From: Nissolia schottii
Lineage: Eukaryota; Streptophyta; Magnoliopsida; Fabales; Fabaceae
Direction: 5' to 3'
Length of the DNA stretch: 64,000 nucleotides
NCBI GenBank assembly: GCA_003254905.1
Contig: QANU01012846.1
Span: 170,332-234,331, forward strand
Shown here: piece by piece, positions 24,453 to 36,760 of the stretch
Numbering within the stretch: position 1 is the stretch's first letter
How the letters are laid out: every line of letters begins with the position of its first letter
Made by a program: the position numbers and the translations under genes
Notes under the pieces: generated by a model
Told to the model about the DNA's origin: nothing
Databases searched by the model: none
The model's input: only the letters and a program-made list of their open reading frames with translations

Positions 24453-27400
24453 TCAAGATGTAAAAGCAAAAAGCCTGTCTGCAATATTTGTGCGGCATAT
24501 TGGGCATTCTGAACAAGCAAGTGAACAAGATTTACACACTGAAAAGGCAGACAAGATGTTCTAATTCAGACAAACCAGTGTAAATCCAAAAGATAAATGC
24601 CAAAAGTTTGAGAATGAAAATATTCAGACAAGTTAGGAAAATGCTTACAACAAAAGTGACGGCAGGGAAGGAGAATTGCAGCGGTTGAAGATTCAAAACA
24701 TACTTTACATATATGGGAATTGGCATCTCCACTGCCAAAGTGCTTGAGTTCTTTTTCCTTCATCTCTTGCATGCGAGCCTGAAATCATAAATTATGAATC
24801 AAAAGCAGGACTTCTTAAGATGGTATTTTTTAATACTTAGATAATCTAATACAAAATAATATAAAAATAATGAGCTCAAAATTTTCCAGGCTAAGGAAAC
24901 AAAGAAACAACCGCAGAGTGGGTTTTTACCTTCAGACGAACAACCAAGGGTTCTTCACTGGGAAGTTCACTTTCTGGTTTTGATGCGTCCAAAATCTGCT
25001 CCTTGGGCACGTCATTACTTTCAAAGTCATTAGTATTCAGATCATTTGTATGTGCTTCCCCATCACCATTACTTTTATCAATGTTTGATTCTGGGACAGA
25101 ACCGCCTTCTTTCTTTAGCTTTGCAACAAGAACCCACATATTTGCTAAATCATTCTCCAAAGCAGTTTCTCTTTTCTTGGCATCTTCGACTTTTTTCCTG
25201 TACTCCTCTTCCACAAATTCCTTTTCAGCTAATGCAGCCTCAAGAGCAGCCTCTCTCTGTTTTCTAGCATGCAATTCCATCTTTAGTTCATCAGCATCAA
25301 GACTCCATGATTCAAACTCATCCAGACCAGCTCGGCTAGAAGTTCTCCCCTTCCTCCCAGACCTTGCATCATTGTACTTGCGGTTAACACCATTAACTGT
25401 TGGTACAACTGCATTTCGAGTGTTAGCCAGTTCTCGAGCGGCCATCAATTCATTTTCAAGCTTTGCATTCTGCAATGAAAGTTTCGTCACTTCCCCAGCT
25501 AAATTCTTCAGCTCCACAGCAGCCGCAGAGGCCAGTTCTTTGGCATAACAAGCTTCTTCAGAGAGTTTCTGATTCTGCACGTGCAACCCACTATTCTCTT
25601 CCGACAAGTGAACTTGCTCTAGCTTCAGTTTTTCATTTTCAATCTCCTGTAAAGGAAAGAAAAATTGTCAGTTAGACAATTCAATCAAATTAAAACAGTA
25701 ACAGGACAATACATAATACCCTATTGCTTATCTTTAAATATTGGTTAATGTAAAATCCTGAAAATTATTTTAACAGTAACCCTAACATGCGATTTCATCA
25801 ATAATCAATAATAACCAACAGACAGGAAACACGGGAAGTATATTGACAAGCAGCAAAGCATTAAACAAGGAAAGAAACACATTAAAACCAAATCCTATCA
25901 GCCATGTTACAACAAAAGTAATAAATTCTGAGTTACCTGAGACTGTATTTTTCTTTTCAACTCATCTATATGTTCTCCAGATGGACAATGATCACTATGA
26001 ACCAATGACGTACCACTAGTAGCTGCTGCAAGTTGCTGCTCTAGCAGCTTTAGCTTTTCTTGCAATTCTCTATTTTCAGAACACTATCAACAAAGTACAA
26101 ACATCGAGGAAGAGTGTCAACATGGACAGCTACAAACATCAAGAAGAGGTTATTGTATTGTCTTAATTTTAAGACGGGGAAGCAAACAGCCAAAAAGATA
26201 AACGTGTACCTTGTTATTTAACTGCTCTTGAAGGACACGGTTGTCTGCAGATTTTATCTGTAGAAATATTCAAAAATACATACGCAGTTGTTATACGAGA
26301 ATAATCAATGTAATTCACACGATTCCTAAATCCTTTTATTCCACATTGAGATAAAATGCAATGACAATAAAACTTGGAAAAAAATCAGTGGGTTTTGGAA
26401 GTAAATTGATGAGATTTTTTTTTAGATAAAAAAACGCTCTTATGTAGTTAAAATACTACTTACCTCCAGCTCAAACTCCTTTTCGTTACACTGAGTCATT
26501 AATCTTGTGACTGTCTGTCATAAGAAACCCACAAAGAAAACAAAAGTATAAATCAGCTTACTGAAGCATTTGCAATCTTTAAATTTATTGTCTATAATCT
26601 ATAGTATAGAAGAATTTCAATAACAAAACAGCCACCTGTTGCATTTCAACCAGTGATGAGCTAGCAATAGATGATTCACCACTCTCAATTATTCTTTGTT
26701 CTAATAGCCTCATTTGCTTCCTCTTTTCTTGGATCTCTTGCTCCAAATTTTCAATCTGCAGTAAGAAAGCATGCATATTTATTTTAAACGATAACAAGAT
26801 TCCAAGTCAGCAAGATACCAGCATGTCAATCAGAGTTTAGGAAGTTAGGAACTGCATATTGTCAAGGAATATCCATTTTCATTTCTAACGTACATACAAT
26901 AAAAAGATTATGCAACTTTTGAAATAAGAGAAATAATTATTTTTTTAAAATACTTGCTGATATGCACATTAATTATATCATTCATCCTTTAATTATAGTT
27001 TTACTAATATTATTATTTTATCTGTTTGTAAAAGGATGAAAATCTAAATAAGATAAGATATTGAAGACGACAGGTTTGAGAACAAAAGAATTCCAACGAA
27101 GACTTTGGAATACATAAAAGTTATACTAAATGATATTGAATTAGCATAAAATTTTGAAAATATCATCTATAGAATATGAACTTTCAATCCAATAGTAGTT
27201 TCTAGAAAAGGAAAAAAATCTAGTAAAACCTTACTTAATGATGTAGAAGTTATTTTAATTTATACCGTGCATAACATTCTCATGACTTTGATTACCGACA
27301 ATATAATTTTAAACCCACCCTAAAATATGAATAATTCAACATCAGTCATATTTTCATAAGTCACAATTCTAAATTGTAATATATTATGGTTCGTCCTTTC

Positions 27401-30400
27401 CCTTCCCCCAAAATTTCCCTTTCCCACTTGAATTGCTAGATCCTTGGATAGCTGGCAAAATTCCCTTTCCATGCATAATCGTCCTTGCATCTCACACCTA
27501 ATATCAATCTTCTCTACGGCAAAAAAGAGTGAGAAGAATCAATGCACATGTTTATGTATCCAGGTTTTTAAGTCTCACATTGCCTAAGGATAGTCTAGAC
27601 TCTAGATAGTCTTTATAAACACCTGGACAACCCTCCTCAATCCTCATTAGCCAGCTTTCGGAGTTGAGTCCTCAATTTTAAGAAGATATCAAAACTTACC
27701 ATGTGTTTGGTATTGGGCACCCAAAGATGTTCTAACTCTGCTCAATTCTAAGATCCGGAAACAAAACCACGGATATGTAAAAGAAAACATAAAAGCTGCC
27801 ATAAGTACAATGTGTACATAAGTACTCAGTACTTCGCTAATTTTGTTGTATTGTACGTCATTTTAGTTGCTTCTATGGAAAATTAACACTACTGCATTAG
27901 CCCCTCTCCACATCTAACAAGCATTATTGTTAGAGAAAACGCAGATTACCTGAGTTTTGGAGTTCTCAGGATCATTTACAGACTGCTCCATCAAGCGCTT
28001 CAGAGTACTTGTACTAAAAGCAATATCTCCAGCAAGCATTTTTACTTGCTCGACAAGAAGATCCACCTGATCAGACATTGTCATCCCTCCCTACAATTCA
28101 ACAAGCAGTCAAAAAGGTATGTAGTAACCAACCACGCTATGTAACTAGAATCAAATGCCACTAAGACTAGTTAGCATCCAACAAACTACATTAAAAACCT
28201 GGAAGCAACTTCAGTTCAATGGAACTGTAATTTTTAACAGAAAAACGAAGGTAATAGAAACAACTAATCTATTTTGATTTTCAGGTTTATTCTTACAATC
28301 AATGGAGATTGAATGATTGATAAATCATGACATGAGTGGCAAGGTATCCCATTATTAATAATCTTTCTACACATTAATTTAGGCAGAACTGCACACATTC
28401 GCAGAATTGAGGCATTTTATATGCAAGTATCACTAATGGATATTGTTAAAGGGGAGGGGGACCATGAATCTACCGCTGGTAGTCTTGCTCTGCTGATCAG
28501 TTCACCAGCTTGTGTTGATTCATTAATAATACTGCTTGTAGGGGAGAGTTCATCGTTCCATCTACTTGATGATCTTCTATGTCTAAGATCATGAGCCAGA
28601 TCAGATGACATTGTGGAAACATCTTTTTGATTGTCACTTTCAATCAAAAGAGATCCATCATGTAAGGCATCACATTTCTGCACTCATAAATAAATAAAAA
28701 AGAATGAGCCAGGTTTACATAAGTTGAACAGAATAGTCACGCAATGAAAGGTTCATTAGGAGGGAAGAACTTTTTCTGATAAGTGATATTACATATAGAT
28801 AAGCAGTCAAGATCCAATTTAACCTAAAAGCTTAAGATGTTAGAAGGAGGTGTAACAATATATCACAAACCCCCTCATGAAATTGACTTGGTTTGAAGTG
28901 TAGTGTATTTTAAATCTTATGTAATTACTAGGACTATGAAAGAATGGGCAGCAACGACGAAACACTTGTCCCCTTCATAAAGGCTTCAAAATATACATAA
29001 GAACCAGCTCAACCAAAAATCATAACCTATCTAGGAGGAATGGGAGAGGCCAAGGAATGACATAGATAAAGAATATAAACTACAGAAGGTAGAGGCTTAT
29101 TTACTAATCCATAGACAAAAGAATTAAATGCGCTACCTAGCTTAAACCTAGCAGTCAACAGCAATGAGGGGTCCAAAGTACTTGAATTTCAGAATGAATA
29201 TTACGAAAGACAGTAGAACACGTCCACGCTATTGAAAAAGGAACTCACATCATCAGAGAGACTTCGATGGTGGCTGGGAGCATCAGTTAGATATCCAGGA
29301 ATAGCATTCTTTGATGAAACCAGAATAAGCTTCGTTAGCCTCTGGATCCTACTCATAAGAGCAACCTTCGCTTCTTCCTCTTCTTCCAATCTTGATCGCA
29401 TTTTCACTTGACCTTCTTCTAACTATTGAGGTAATAGTACAGAATAAGCAGATCTGGTTAAACAATCACAAAAATCTGCAGAAAATGAAGATAAGAAATA
29501 TAATTCAGGGGAATCTAAAAACCTTCTGCTTTAAGCTTATAATCTCCTCATGGTTGACAGCAACAAGCATCCCCTGCTTTAGCTGATCAAGTTCTTGTTT
29601 AAGGACTGAAATTTCTCTCTGGTATTTCTTAATTAGAGATTTTTCATCAATAATCTGTTATAACACACAATTCAAAAGTGAATCAGGAACCTCCTTAAGC
29701 ACATGTGAATAGACATTGTGATTTATGGCAATTAATAATTTTAGAATAAACCTTATTACGTGAAGCATATATTTCTACTCGCTTTGCCCTGCTAGCAAAC
29801 TTCAAGGTGTTATGAGTTTCCTCCATATTACTGGATGCTGGAGTTATCGTGCAAATAAGCTGGATTTTCCATGTTTAGTCAATGTCAATATGGTGCTAAT
29901 GTAGACAGTCTAATATTGTTTCAATATATCAATGAGCTGGAAGCCATTATTTATGTGGCAAATGAAGCAGAATGATGACTCAGCAGTTGTGCAAAATAAA
30001 AGGATGCAAGGGACACCAAAAAACAGTTAAACAATTGAATCATTGAAAGTGTAATAGAATCCCAAACTCACTGAAACATGGCCATGCCCGCTAAGTGAAG
30101 ACTGCAGGAGGCGGGTAAGTTTTGAGTCTCGGTATGGAACATGAGATGCTTTCCCCTCGCTCAATTTTCCTATAACCTTCACATTGACAACATAAAATCA
30201 AGATTGCATTAGGCATGCTTTCCATTTCTTTTGCAAAGATATAAAAGTAAAATAATTCAAATGCTGATCTTATGTTGAAACACAATGTCGTAACAAAACT
30301 TATCCGCAGGCAAAAATGTAGTTAATGCAAGACACCTACAGTTCCAAGTGTCAGAAGACTTTTGTTTATATAAGATCCTTCTTTTCTTCTTAGTCCAGTT

Positions 30401-33400
30401 GTTTCAGTTTTTGAGCTCTCAGATCCAGCCAGATCGATCAAGTTCTGAAACAAGTAAACAAGTGGGGGAAAAAATGAGAATAGTCAACTAAGAATAAATA
30501 TTAACGGTAACATATGAGAAGTTATTCACATACAAGCTGAGAGAAGATCACTCCATCGTAGTCATCACCATGGGCACTGCTTTCAATCATCTGCAAATAT
30601 ATTACATAACAATAGAGGTTACATGCAAAACACTCCATCTCGCGGTAATTAGAAGGAAACATGACATTGCATTTGAATTGCAAGGAAGTGTGGCATTGTA
30701 CGAGAATTGCAAGGAAATGTAACATTGCACGTGAATTAGAAGGAAACGTGACATCTCGTGGGAATTGAAAGAAAAGGTGGCATTGCATGGGAATTTAAAC
30801 AAAATGTGGCTTCTCACATTAATTGGAAGGAAGCGTGGCATAAAGCAAGAATCGAAAAGAAATGTAACATTGTGCGAGAATCGATGTGTCATGCGTTAAC
30901 TGAAAAAAAATTGAGCCTTACATTTATAGCTTTTTTTGTTTTTATAACTTCAGAGATATTATATCACGTGCTGGGCAGGGGCTCTACACTAGTGATAAAA
31001 CATTTAAACAATGTGCAGAAAAGGCAAGTACAGCCATCTCCACAAGCACATGCATGCATGCATGCAATTTAGACACCTAAAAACTTAAGGCCTCATGCTG
31101 CGATGAAGCTATATTTCCTTTCAATACAATTGTAGAAAGTGTATAATCCTGTGCTTTGACAAGAAGTTTTAATACAACTATACCAAGAATGCTTACAAGT
31201 GTAAAAATCGTGTGACTTCGGCTGCTGAACAGATTAAAATTGTTTGACCCAACATGACGATGCTCTGCCATCAAACATGCTTATTAGTATGAATTTTATG
31301 AATCAACAGTTATGCATTAGTGCTATCTAATAAAAACAATTGGAGGAAAATTTGAATATCATTGTCAACATAAACCTTCTCCAGCAGCAATAAAGGAAAG
31401 TGCATGTCCAGGCGACAAAACAACTTCTTCTTTTATACCCTCCACATAAGTACCCTGAAATACAAGGCAACATAAATCATCAGTTATACCTTAAACAGGT
31501 CTTAAGATAACAGGAACATTGGCTGGAGTTCAAAAATGACAACAACTATCTAGATTCTCTCAGTAACAAATGTTATCATTTGATTTTTCTAGGCAAAAAT
31601 TTCAACACATAATTTTGACACATGAATATATTTACATACACAGAAGGTGATTTAATTTATTAAAATATTAATTAAATCTTCAAACAATGAACACCATCAC
31701 TATTACAATACGCGGATACAATATTGAAAGGGAAAAGAGATGAAGGTGAAAATCACACAGGGTGGGAGAGGGAGAGAGAGAGAGAGTCAAACATCAAAGC
31801 CAGCTACCATTAGTGGTCACAAACCAAAAAGTTTTGTAGTCTAAGGTCCATGTCTACATGCCATGCCACATTACAAAGACAAGTAGAAATAACAGTGTTT
31901 AAGTATTGAAAGATAATAGAGAACAGAGTAAGAAGAATTTCAAGAATAGATATGGAAAGAATGAACCCAGAAGTATAAATTAGATTTCAGTTTCAATTAA
32001 GAAAAGAATAACAAAGAAACCTGTGCATCTTCTCTAACACGCAAATTCTGGCCAGTTGGGTCAAGCAAGTCATTTATCACCTGACACCAAGATGAAACCA
32101 CCAAAAAATCTCTATTAAAACAGAAAATTTAAATAAATTTGCAGACATTATAGGCATCCAACCTGACAAGTTAGCATCAGAAAGAGGTTAGACAGAAAGA
32201 GTTGCATCTTAAGTATGAATTGAAGTAAAAAATTATGTTCAGAACACAGATGGTGGAGGAAAAGAAAATCTTTTGTATTTACCTCATTGTATATTTCCAG
32301 ATATGAAACTCGGAGCAAGAACTCTCTTCCTGGAGTCTGCAGCAAACACAATTAGCCATTCCAAGCAAGTAGCAGCGACATAACTTTAATCAAGAAAAAA
32401 GGGATACTTCCATAATAAGACAAGTTGATGCAGCAACTAGTTATAAATCAAACAAAGGTACTAGATGCCTCACCAATCAAGACATATATCTCAAGTGTCC
32501 AGTAAGTTGTGATTGAGAATAACTAAACAGTGCATAAGTTCTAATTAGTGCAATGATATGCAAAACAAGTTAATGACTAATCGGCCACAATTACAGAAGA
32601 AAGCAAGAAAGAGAGGGAGTACTGATAAAAGACCAAGGGCATTGCTTGTACTTCAAAGCATAAAATTATAATCAAAATAAAGGGCGGAGTACTGCACACA
32701 TTTTTAAAAAACAAAATAACCAATATAGAATAGTTACATAACCAACATTTACTAAGTCTGAATGAAAACTCACATCTTGGATAATGCTGAAAACATCTTT
32801 TATAGCCAGTGGTATGATACCAGGACAATTTTGATCTCCCTGCACATATTATTGAAAAGCAAATTAAAAACACCACAACCAAGGAGATTGCATCAATTTA
32901 GAAAAGAATACCACAATGATAAAGCATTTTGTAGGAAGAAATTGAAGCAGATATAAATATTATGCAGTATAAGTGATAAGAAGTAAGAACTATTAAAGTT
33001 AACTATTAGCCAGACATTTGAATGCCATGGTATGCTACTGTGTCTCCAAATTCGACATATGTCAATGCAACACTGAATTAAAACTATATCATCCTGAACC
33101 ATATACTATATACAGACAAAACAAGCTAAAAAAAATTGGCACCTGGTTTGGTGTAATAACTAAGGATCTAATCTCAACTCAGTTGATCCAGTTCTAATGT
33201 AAGATCCTTACCCAAAGCTAATCTACTTTCACCAAATGTGGTTAATATCACTATTCAAGTGTGGTTAAATATAAAAAAAGGACCAAACTAACTTATTTGT
33301 AGGAATAGGGGACCAAATTGAACACTTCCAAAAGTACGGGACCAAAGTGATTAATTGGATATAACTATGAGACCAAAAGAAAGTTTTACCCTTATTATTT

Positions 33401-35401
33401 TTTATTATAAATAAAAAATATATATTGATCATTCTGTGGTCATAATAATTTTTTGAATGATTTATTTATTTCTTTTTGTCACACAAAACTACTAGTAATG
33501 GTAATTTGGATACTATTATTGTTGTTGTTGTTGTTGTTAACACTGGAAAATAGCCACTCGCATCAAAACCAGATTCAGTTAGCTATATAACTCAACCATA
33601 ATATGCTAGATAAGATACTTGACTTGATTGGATTTTTTGAGGCACATATATTGCTGAACACACTCCTTTTTAACTAATCAACGTCACGTGTTCAGTTAAA
33701 CATCTTTTAATTATACCAGCAGTTGCCTACGTCTCATCAGTCGGTTGAAAATTCTCAGTTGCTTACAAGAATGACCTTAATGCAAGAAATTGTAGCATTT
33801 GTAAAATGATTGCAGCAGCAGCACATAGATAACATTGTCCTCAATGGTAGATTGGTAGTTGACTAAATTGTGTAAAAATAAACCTAACTAACTGACCCCT
33901 ATCTAAAGAACTAACCTCTATCCAAAGAATTAACCTTAATCTAAAGAACTAACCACGTCAGCCCAAAGCAAGTCCAAAGATTTAAAGTTGCCCCCAGAAA
34001 CTTCTTTTAAGTTACCCTTAGCCACAGAATCATAGCTGAAAGAACTTACTATCAACATTCTTCTCAACAAAAATATAAAAAGAATGCTAGTGGCATATGA
34101 CTTTTGCATTTGAAAGTTTAAATCACCAGAAATTAAAAACTTATCGACACAAGCTCAACTGAAAAATGACCTGCACCACATAAGAAGACAATAGCCCGTA
34201 GCAAAATTCTGAATGTAAAATACAACCATTTAAGTTGCGATATGATGAAGAGGTAAAACACAGCAATTTGACAAACAACATAAAGGTCTGAATAAAATAG
34301 AGAAAAATAGATGCCTTAATTTTAGAAAGTGACACTTACGTGCATAGTATGTGTCTTGCCACTACTCGTAACACCATAAGCAAACACGGTTCCTGCAATG
34401 CTTACTACATGTCATCTTCCAAACACAGCTAACTCCAACAACCAAATAAACACTAAACATTGCAATCTAATTCATTCAACAAGATGCATCATTTGAAACA
34501 ATCAGACATTGCTAAGGAATCACATTCCCATTGCCATACGATCTTAATTCAGATAGTAACATCTCTTACCGTTGACACCTTCCATGGCAGACTTCACTAC
34601 AGGTTTTGCTGCTACTTCATACACCTCATCAGAACTTGTATGTGGTCCAAACACTCTATCTGCCGCATAATTAAAATCGAAATTCTAACATCAACAACCA
34701 ACAATTTCAAAACCTAAAGTAAATCACCAGTTTCCAGCTACAAACCGCATTTCTAACCATTAATTCACCAAAAAAATCACATCCAAGAAGGGGAAAAAGA
34801 AAGAGAATTCGAAATGGAAAATGGAAAATACCAAATGCATAAGCAGTAGCTGGATGATACTCGTTCCTCACAATCTTATCACCATCTGCATACCACGCGA
34901 TCTCGTCCCCTCTCTGGTACTCTCTTTCACTGCAACCAAACCATTCAGTCACATTCGATCACAAAATAACACAATGCACACAAAAATAAGTGAACGATTC
35001 AGTTTCTCTCGATTTCACAGCTAATGGATCTAACACCGTGACTCCAGATCTAAGCATTACCTTAACGGTCTGAACCGAATCGTCACCGAAATGCTGTCCC
35101 GAGACCTCGACGGATCCAGAGGCTCCGCGATCACCTCATCCTCCATCCCGAACTCCACAGGGGAAGCACAGCGCGCGCCGCCGTAGTAGTTCGACTCGCT
35201 GCGACCTCGAGTCGGAGTCGTGGATCGGCCACCGAGCCCGGCGCCGGAGTTGAAAAAAGAAGACGCGGAAGAGGAGCAAGAGCGAGGCATCAACCTACCA
35301 CTGTTCATGAAGGAAGAAGACGAAGAAGCGGAGGAGTAAGGAGTGGAAGGCTTCCGGTGCGAAAATGGCGATCTGCTCCTCGCTCGTGACGACGATGCCA
35401 T
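24453..35401 (-). CDS. Kinesin-7 motor protein with C-terminal RING, KIN-7D type
   Basis: The gene reads as 24 in-frame exons (35401-35061 first, 24538-24453 last) giving 1077 residues, close to the family length of about 1050. The serine-rich start [20 protein letters not shown] may be an organelle targeting peptide. The motor domain shows the P-loop [10 protein letters not shown] (34340-34392), switch [12 protein letters not shown] (31197-31264), switch [10 protein letters not shown] (30340-30444) and the [15 protein letters not shown] microtubule-binding block (30072-30176). The neck is [17 protein letters not shown]. Coiled coils fill exons 14-22, including the 717-base exon 25646-24930. 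The end is a C3HC4-type RING ([21 protein letters not shown]) closing with DRLFAFTS. Arabidopsis relatives (MKRP2/KIN-7D) are reported as organelle-linked; location here is inferred. No frame breaks. Introns carry a minisatellite and a TTG repeat. Confidence 0.95.
30646..30895. repeat. 29-bp minisatellite inside a kinesin intron
   Basis: About eight to nine degenerate head-to-tail copies of a 29-bp unit, typified by GAATTGCAAGGAAATGTAAC followed by ATTGCACGT. Most copies are 29 bp apart. They lie in the intron between the exons 31197-31264 and 30534-30590 of the kinesin gene. The repeats explain the apparently long open frames here on both strands, which are not genes. Confidence 0.85.
33517..33539. 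repeat. (TTG)n microsatellite in a kinesin intron
   Basis: Seven or so uninterrupted TTG units sit in the long intron between kinesin exons 34340-34392 and 32774-32839. The neighbouring stretch 33190-33420 has spaced GGGACCAAA words like those in plant transposon ends, so the intron was probably enlarged by an insertion. Confidence 0.8.
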
Positions 35402-35760
35402 TGAGTTGACTCACCGAGTTGGTGAGTCAAACGCAACCAGCAGAATGGGAAGTAGAGAAGGAAGAAGTGTTGGAGAGTAAGAATGGCATGGGTCAGAATC
35501 TCACATGGATACAAAAACAAAAGCGAAGAACATTTAGTTCTCTCTCTTATATTTTTTTTTTTTTTTGCTTTGACGCTTTAGGATATTATTCTCGAGGAGG
35601 AGAGAGTGTGTGGTGCTTGGTTTTCGTCTTCTCTAAGACAAGGAAAGTTCAGTGGAGGAGAGAGAGAGGCTGAGTGGTTGAATGAAGAAGGAAGAAAGTG
35701 AGAAGCTAGTGAGAAAATTTAGGAGGAGGTGTTCTATCTGAGTTTAAATTTTTTATTTTT
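35402..35760 (-). promoter_or_regulatory. 5' leader and probable promoter of the kinesin gene
   Basis: Directly upstream of the kinesin ATG (35401) the sequence is rich in GA on the plus strand, read as CT on the transcript strand. It includes a T-run at about 35552-35566 and GAGAGAGAGG at about 35659-35669. No competing gene is supported. Confidence 0.4.
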
Positions 35761-36099
35761 TTTTAATTGTGATTTTCGATTTTATTTTTTTATTGGGGGG
35801 ATTTAAAAATTGATTTTAGTTTTTCCGAGAGCTGACGTGGCAGGTGAGAGGGTTGCTTGAGAGAGATTTTTGAAACTGGTGGAAAGGCCCGCGCGATAAT
35901 ATAAAAAAGGCTTTTAAAAATAAGGCTGAAGTTGAGCGGGAATAAGGCCACAGTAATAGGACATTCCGTCAACAAATTTTCCAAACAACTTCAAAAATAT
36001 TTCTTATTTTCTTATTATTATTTAAGAAATGTTGGTGTACCCTTACACCGTCATCTTACTGCAAACTAATAATTTTACACGATTGGTTCATGTAATCTC

Positions 36100-36760
36100 T
36101 TATTCATAATATTTTTAACTATAATGCATAAAGGTTTTAAATTATTGTGGATAAACATTTTTAACTATTATACACAAATATTTACATAAGTACATGCATA
36201 AATATTTTTAACAATTATATAAATATTTTTAACTAACATGTACGAACTTTTTATTATGATGCACAAACATTTTTAATTATTATGCAAAAACATTCACATG
36301 TATGTGCGCAAACATTTTTAACATATTATACAAATATTTTTATCGAACATGCACAAACTTTTTATTATGGTACATAAATATTTTTAATTATCGTGCACAA
36401 ATATTCATAGATATGTACACAAACATTTTTAACTAACATGCACACACTTTTTATTATAGTGTACAAATGTTTTTAATCATAGTGCATAAAAATATTTTAA
36501 ATTGTTGTGCATAAACATTTTTAACATATTTCATAAATATTTTTAACTAACATGTACAAATTTTTTTATTACAGTGCACAAATATTTTCAACTAGCATGC
36601 ACAAATATTTTTAACTAACATGCACAAACTTTTTATTATAGTGCACAAACATTTTTAATTATCGTCCACAAACATTTTAAACAATTTAAAATGTTTGTGC
36701 ATGTCAATTAAAAAAATTTGTGCATAATAATTAAAAATGTTTATACAAAGAGTGGGTGGA
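36100..36760. repeat. AT-rich tandem array of ATGCACAAA-TTTTTAA units
   Basis: The array is built of monomers of about 23-25 bp such as CATGCACAAACTTTTTATTA and GTGCACAAACATTTTTAACT. These combine into larger blocks of about 68-114 bp that each restart with AACATG(C/T)ACAAA. The right end (36670-36745) inverts the unit, with TTTAAACAATTTAAA as a hairpin centre. Flanks are plain AT-rich spacer. Confidence 0.8.

Noticed and set aside
25003-25548. 181-codon plus-strand open frame
   Set aside because: It lies entirely antisense to the large coiled-coil exon of the kinesin (25646-24930); its Ser/Phe-rich composition is the shadow of Glu/Lys/Ala codons.
30522-31072. Overlapping open frames of 88-104 codons
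   Set aside because: Produced by the 29-bp minisatellite inside a kinesin intron; a 29-bp unit cycles through all frames.
33190-33420. Possible complete transposon in a kinesin intron
   Set aside because: Spaced GGGACCAAA words resemble transposon ends, but no paired end or target duplication was found.
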